Shown here piece by piece: positions 61,301 through 64,000 of a stretch of DNA of 64,000 nucleotides. The stretch's first letter is position 1. Every line of letters starts with the position of its first letter. Both the position numbers and the translations under genes were made by a program. The notes beneath the pieces were generated by a model. That model was not told where the DNA came from. It was given only the letters and a program-made list of their open reading frames with translations, and made no database searches. This stretch comes from JAAOII01 sp965207945 (lineage in GTDB: Bacteria > Pseudomonadota > Gammaproteobacteria > CBDBNL01 > JAAOII01), in NCBI GenBank assembly GCA_965207945.1, contig OZ242303.1, positions 124,001 through 188,000 on the forward strand, given 5' to 3'.

Positions 61301-63295
61301 ATTATCCTAACCGATACATTTCAAATGAACGAAGATGACAGCGACTTAATAACCCCTAAGTATATTCAAGGTAATCCTGCACAAATTAAAAAACAAAAAG
61401 CACAATCAATTATGGTCATAGTTGGTAACCCTCCTTATTCAGCGGGACAAAAGAGTCAGGATGATAATAATCCTAATTTAAAATATACTCGATTAGACGA
61501 GAAAATAAAATCAACTTATATTTATCACTCCAAAGCAAAAGTTAAGAACTATCTTTATGATTCTTATGTGCGTGCCATTCGTTGGGCAACCGATAGAATA
61601 AAAGATGAAGGAATGGTTGCCTTTGTTACCAATGGTAGCTTCCTGGATAGTAAAAGCATGGATGGTTTACGCCATTGTTTAAAGAAAGAGCTCACCCATA
61701 TATATTGCTTTAATCTACGTGGAGATGCTCGCACTTCTGGTGAGATGAGAAGAAAAGAGAAAGGGAATATATTTAAAGAAGGGACTAGAACTCCTATTAC
61801 TATAAATTTTTTCATTAAATCTCCAGTGGGTAAAAGTGTACCCAAAGGAATATTCTATAGCCAAGTGGATGATTATTTAACTAGCAAAGATAAATTACAA
61901 CAACTACAAGAACTAAAAAGTGTTAACAACATCAAATGGCAAGAAATTCAACCAGACAAAAATAATGACTGGCTTAACCAACGTGACCCAAAGTTTAACC
62001 AATACTTGCCAATGGGTACAGAGGTTACTAAAAGTCAATTTATAAAAAACTTCAAACATTCTGAAATGGCAAATTCTATCTTTGGAATTTATTCTTCTGG
62101 CTTAACTACTAGCCGAGATGCTTGGGTCTACAACTATAATAAGCAGGAATTAATTAATAATATGCAGTCATGCATTAAATTCTATAATAAACAACTACAA
62201 GATATTTATACTGAACATGCTGATAAGATTAGAAGCCTTAAGCGTGACGATAAGATTCCTTATATCCAAAAATTCATACAATATGATTCTAAAAAAATCC
62301 ATTGGGATATTGGTAATCAAAGAGATATAACACAAAATAAAAATGCAATCTTTGATGAATCAAAGCTGTGTTTAGGGTTGTATCGCCCTTTCTGTAAGCA
62401 ATATTTGTACTTTGATAAACAATGGAATAACAGCCAATATAGATTGCCTAAGTTATTCCCTAAAATTTCAGCTAATAATTATGCTATTTGTGTATCAAAA
62501 TCTCCTGCTAATTTCTCTGTTATTATGACTAATATAATTCCAAACTTTCATGTGGTTAATGATACACAATGCTTTCCGCGCTATTGCTTTAATGCTGCTG
62601 AATCGGGTAAAGATGATTTACTCAGTGAATCAAACAATGACAAGGAACACAACCAAAAACAAAGAATTGATAATATTTCACCTCAAGTAGTTGAACTTTT
62701 CCAACAGCAATATGAAGATAACAGCATAGATGCTGATGCTGTGTTCTATTATGTGTATGGTATTTTGCATAGCCCCACATATCGTGAGCGCTATGCCAAG
62801 AATCTAAGCAAGGAATTGCCACACATCCCCTATGCGGCATCTAAACAGGACTTTTGGCAGTTTAGCGAGGCAGGTAAACAACTTGGTGACTGGCATATTA
62901 ATTATGAGAAGCATAACGCGGAGCCGAACATTCAAATAATAGAAAACTCCGATATGCTCGGTAAGAATAAAGATTTTTACAGGGTTGAAAAAATGAAATT
63001 TGATAAAACTCAGGTAAGCCCGTACAAAAGTAAGATTATATATAATGATAATATTACTATTACAGGTATTCCATTGGGGGTATACGATTATAAAATAAAG
63101 GGCAAAAGCCCGATTGAATGGCTATTGGAGCGTTATAGGGTAACCTTTGATACAGAGAGAGGGAGTGGCATCAAAAATGATCCTAATGATTGGTCTGATA
63201 ATCCACGGTATATATTAGACCTGATACCGCGTTTAGCTCAGTTAAGTATTGATACTTGTCGGGTTATTAGTAAGCTTCCTGATATACCTGAGTAA
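58388..63295 (+). CDS. Single-polypeptide restriction-modification enzyme (type ISP-like): nuclease-helicase-adenine methylase
   Basis: 1635 codons. Domain order matches the LlaGI/LlaBIII group. An Mrr-type PD-(D/E)xK nuclease is first (Glu35, Asp72 in EGID, then QCK at 86-88). A SF2 helicase/translocase follows: MACGTGKTFTSL near 198, CDEAHRTVGY near 328, QSVGRVMRRAPG near 582. A helical coupler joins it to a gamma-class N6-adenine methylase (ILDPFTGTGTFISRL near 892, NPPYSAGQKS near 1014) and a C-terminal target-recognition domain. The methylase is intact, so the enzyme can protect its own DNA. Known relatives methylate one strand and cut after head-on translocation. No separate modification or specificity subunit is present. 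Confidence 0.9.
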   Translation: MATTQQQETTGSFNTVLQELRALSSEPRTRGTLFENLMKKYFLTDPIYRNRFKQIYTWAECPDTSGSDEGIDLVAITHDDEHCAIQCKFYAEDHRLQKGDIDSFFTASGKRPFTERIIVSTTNSWSEQAERALDGQHIDCERIGLANLQNSKVVWSKLHTPQDLVRVPPQELFKHQKEALKDVLAGFQHDDVGQLIMACGTGKTFTSLRIAEEMVPNGSGNILFLVPSLSLLSQSLREWSANGEIPQRNFAVCSDAKVGNNEEDIRSYDLEIPATTDAKKLANKLKQSTASSSKVTRRNNVVFGTYQSIEVVIKAQQLGAPEFDLVICDEAHRTVGYSAKERQQSYFTLIHDKEKLKAKKRLYMTATSRIFAPTVKKKVETLKDIELFSMDDKSIFGNEFHRLNFAKAVEDKLLSDYKVLILTVTDKNAANTIKDITGKEIELSDAAKIIGCWNGLAKRLSDPNALPKNERTPMKRAVAYTGTIATSKQVKDLFNQVIQEYHKKHKELGGTTLLKCEVDHTDGTENSMVRNTKLNWLKEDTDNNECRILSNARCLSEGVDVPALDAVMFLRPRKSKIDIVQSVGRVMRRAPGKNMGYIILPVFCNTDVSPEEALNNNDTYNVVWETIQAIRSHDERMDAEINKIELNKKPSERILTDTVDASGIGSGDTDASVSIDLNRQGELQFNTETLHRAILATLVMKCGTRRYWQNWAEGVANISQNITSRINSLVVDTTSKHYQKFKDFHNELKHNLNPAITSEEAVEMLAQHIITTPVFNALFEGYNFVKNNPVSQSLTKFLEAIEYDNLTAETRELDRFFKNVQSNVAGIDNLAGKQKIIAELYENFFKKTFKKQAERLGIVYTPVEVVDFILNSADDLLHKHFGKRLTSKGVNILDPFTGTGTFISRLLQLGLISKQDLARKYASELHANEIVLLAYYIATINIEQTYHFCLAEEDTTSQQGQQNSIYKQFPGIILTDTFQMNEDDSDLITPKYIQGNPAQIKKQKAQSIMVIVGNPPYSAGQKSQDDNNPNLKYTRLDEKIKSTYIYHSKAKVKNYLYDSYVRAIRWATDRIKDEGMVAFVTNGSFLDSKSMDGLRHCLKKELTHIYCFNLRGDARTSGEMRRKEKGNIFKEGTRTPITINFFIKSPVGKSVPKGIFYSQVDDYLTSKDKLQQLQELKSVNNIKWQEIQPDKNNDWLNQRDPKFNQYLPMGTEVTKSQFIKNFKHSEMANSIFGIYSSGLTTSRDAWVYNYNKQELINNMQSCIKFYNKQLQDIYTEHADKIRSLKRDDKIPYIQKFIQYDSKKIHWDIGNQRDITQNKNAIFDESKLCLGLYRPFCKQYLYFDKQWNNSQYRLPKLFPKISANNYAICVSKSPANFSVIMTNIIPNFHVVNDTQCFPRYCFNAAESGKDDLLSESNNDKEHNQKQRIDNISPQVVELFQQQYEDNSIDADAVFYYVYGILHSPTYRERYAKNLSKELPHIPYAASKQDFWQFSEAGKQLGDWHINYEKHNAEPNIQIIENSDMLGKNKDFYRVEKMKFDKTQVSPYKSKIIYNDNITITGIPLGVYDYKIKGKSPIEWLLERYRVTFDTERGSGIKNDPNDWSDNPRYILDLIPRLAQLSIDTCRVISKLPDIPE

Positions 63296-63315
63296 GGGGT
63301 GCTGTGTTGCGAGCA

Positions 63316-63420
63316 CAGTAGTAGTTTGTCGCGAGAGTTATATATTTTGCGGGTGGTTCCTATATTCATCCCCCCTTGCTCCGCCCCTACAGACCTGTGT
63401 TGTAAATTTCACCCCTACGG
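63316..63420 (-). repeat. Degenerate dispersed repeat, minus orientation
   Basis: On the minus strand it reads aggtctgtaggggcggagc, a spacer, then acccgcaaaatatataact and tcgcgacaaac, that is the left core and right flank of the family with the hairpin arm replaced. It lies between the convergent restriction gene and dnaJ. Confidence 0.65.
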
Positions 63421-63431
63421 AAAAGTGCCCC

Positions 63432-64000
63432 CTACTTAAAAAGGGATTTTAGTTTGTCTTTCCAGCTGCTGGTATTTGGGGAGTGATTAATCTTGTCTTT
63501 GGCAACGTCATCCTTAAGTTCTTGAATTATTTCTTTTTGCTTGGTGTTTAGATTCACTGGGGTCTCAACCTTAATTTGTACCATGATGTCTCCACTACTT
63601 TTGGAGTTAAGCCGCGGCATTCCTTCGCCACGCAGTCGCAGGACTTTACCGTTCTGAGTTCCAGCAGGTATTTTCACTGCCACCTTATGGCGAGGGGCGG
63701 GCAGTTCTATGCTGCATCCTAATATTGCATCAAAAATATCTATGGGCATCTCGCAGAGTAGATTGGGACCTTCTCTATGAAACAATGGATGTGCTTTTAT
63801 GTTTATCCATACATAAACATCTCCGGGCTGCAGATTGCCAGCAGTTGCTTCTCCTCTGATAACCATTTTGTCACTATCATTAATCCCTGCTGGTATGTTT
63901 AGTGATATATTCTTATTCTTGCTTTTAGCTCCTTTGCCGTTGCAGGATGGACACGCTTCTTCAATAATTTTGCCTCGCCCCTGGCATGATGAACATGGCT
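63432..64000 (-). CDS. dnaJ: Chaperone DnaJ, C-terminal part; 5' end outside the window
   Basis: The frame is open to the right edge. Two of the zinc-finger repeats CxxCxGxG are visible (CSSCQGRG, CPSCNGKG), followed by the substrate-binding domains (LNIPAGINDSDKMVIRG, PGDVYVWINIKAHPLFHREG) and VKIPAGTQNGKVLRLRGEGM. DnaJ stimulates DnaK ATPase and delivers substrates. The J domain and the rest of the zinc finger are beyond 64000. The C-terminus ends WKDKLKSLFK. Confidence 0.95.
   Translation of the reverse strand, partial: PCSSCQGRGKIIEEACPSCNGKGAKSKNKNISLNIPAGINDSDKMVIRGEATAGNLQPGDVYVWINIKAHPLFHREGPNLLCEMPIDIFDAILGCSIELPAPRHKVAVKIPAGTQNGKVLRLRGEGMPRLNSKSSGDIMVQIKVETPVNLNTKQKEIIQELKDDVAKDKINHSPNTSSWKDKLKSLFK

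Overview
The window reads as a chromosomal segment of an AT-leaning gammaproteobacterium. The support is gene order: fdx-iscX-ndk-pilF-rodZ-ispG, pcm-nlpD, rnc-era, rpoZ-spoT, mreBCD-yhdP, lptF-lptG, metX with metW, and a bacterial type A RNase P RNA. Several of these operons are tighter than in well-known gammaproteobacteria: rlmN is absent between ndk and pilF, maf/rng are absent between mreD and yhdP, and rpoS does not follow nlpD. No tRNA or rRNA gene and no intact transposase was seen, so the genus cannot be named.

Layout. 1-4.6 kb: two GLUG-repeat surface proteins, the first cut by the window edge. 4.6-6.3 kb: a degraded patch with the tail of a lost gene, an internally deleted Dam-type adenine methylase, and a tandemly duplicated coiled-coil/membrane-anchor gene. 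6.4-10.2 kb: gatCAB and coaD. 10.3-13.6 kb: a third GLUG protein with FN3 domains, split by a 4-base deletion. 13.6-17.8 kb (minus): glnA-amidase-glyA. 18.1-24.5 kb: mreBCD-yhdP. 24.5-27.1 kb (minus): DUF368 transporter, nlpD, pcm. 27.3-29.1 kb: rnc-era. 29.1-37.1 kb (minus): metXW fusion, lptF, lptG, then fdx, iscX, ndk, pilF, rodZ, ispG. 37.4-43.4 kb: a divergent hfq, purD, a SPOR-like protein, rpoZ-spoT. 43.5-51.5 kb: a LysE exporter between repeats, a Kef-type antiporter, HAD phosphatase, ABC exporter, yciB, methyltransferase, bcp, GST-like protein. 51.7-54.7 kb: two inverted copies of a small promoter-leader-DUF4325 cassette flanking an alkyltransferase-like gene, ubiA and rnpB. 54.7-63.3 kb: a membrane-anchored unknown, a fourth GLUG lipoprotein, an XRE-ImmA/IrrE regulator, and a complete single-polypeptide (type ISP-like) restriction-modification enzyme. 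The right edge cuts dnaJ.

Themes. The core genes serve translation (gatCAB, rnc, era, rnpB), envelope assembly and cell shape (mreBCD, rodZ, nlpD, lptFG, yhdP, DUF368, pilF), Fe-S and isoprenoid supply (fdx, iscX, ispG) and stringent control (rpoZ-spoT). The accessory layer has a paralogous family of GLUG surface lipoproteins, a dispersed GC-rich palindromic repeat found in several intergenic gaps, in-frame minisatellites inside housekeeping genes (era, rpoZ, nlpD, the Kef antiporter, metX), and the DUF4325 cassettes. The cassettes are the best candidate for something undescribed: two copies share promoter, a 10-bp palindrome, a strong ribosome site, a 20-23 codon leader and the structural gene, and they face each other across rnpB-ubiA.
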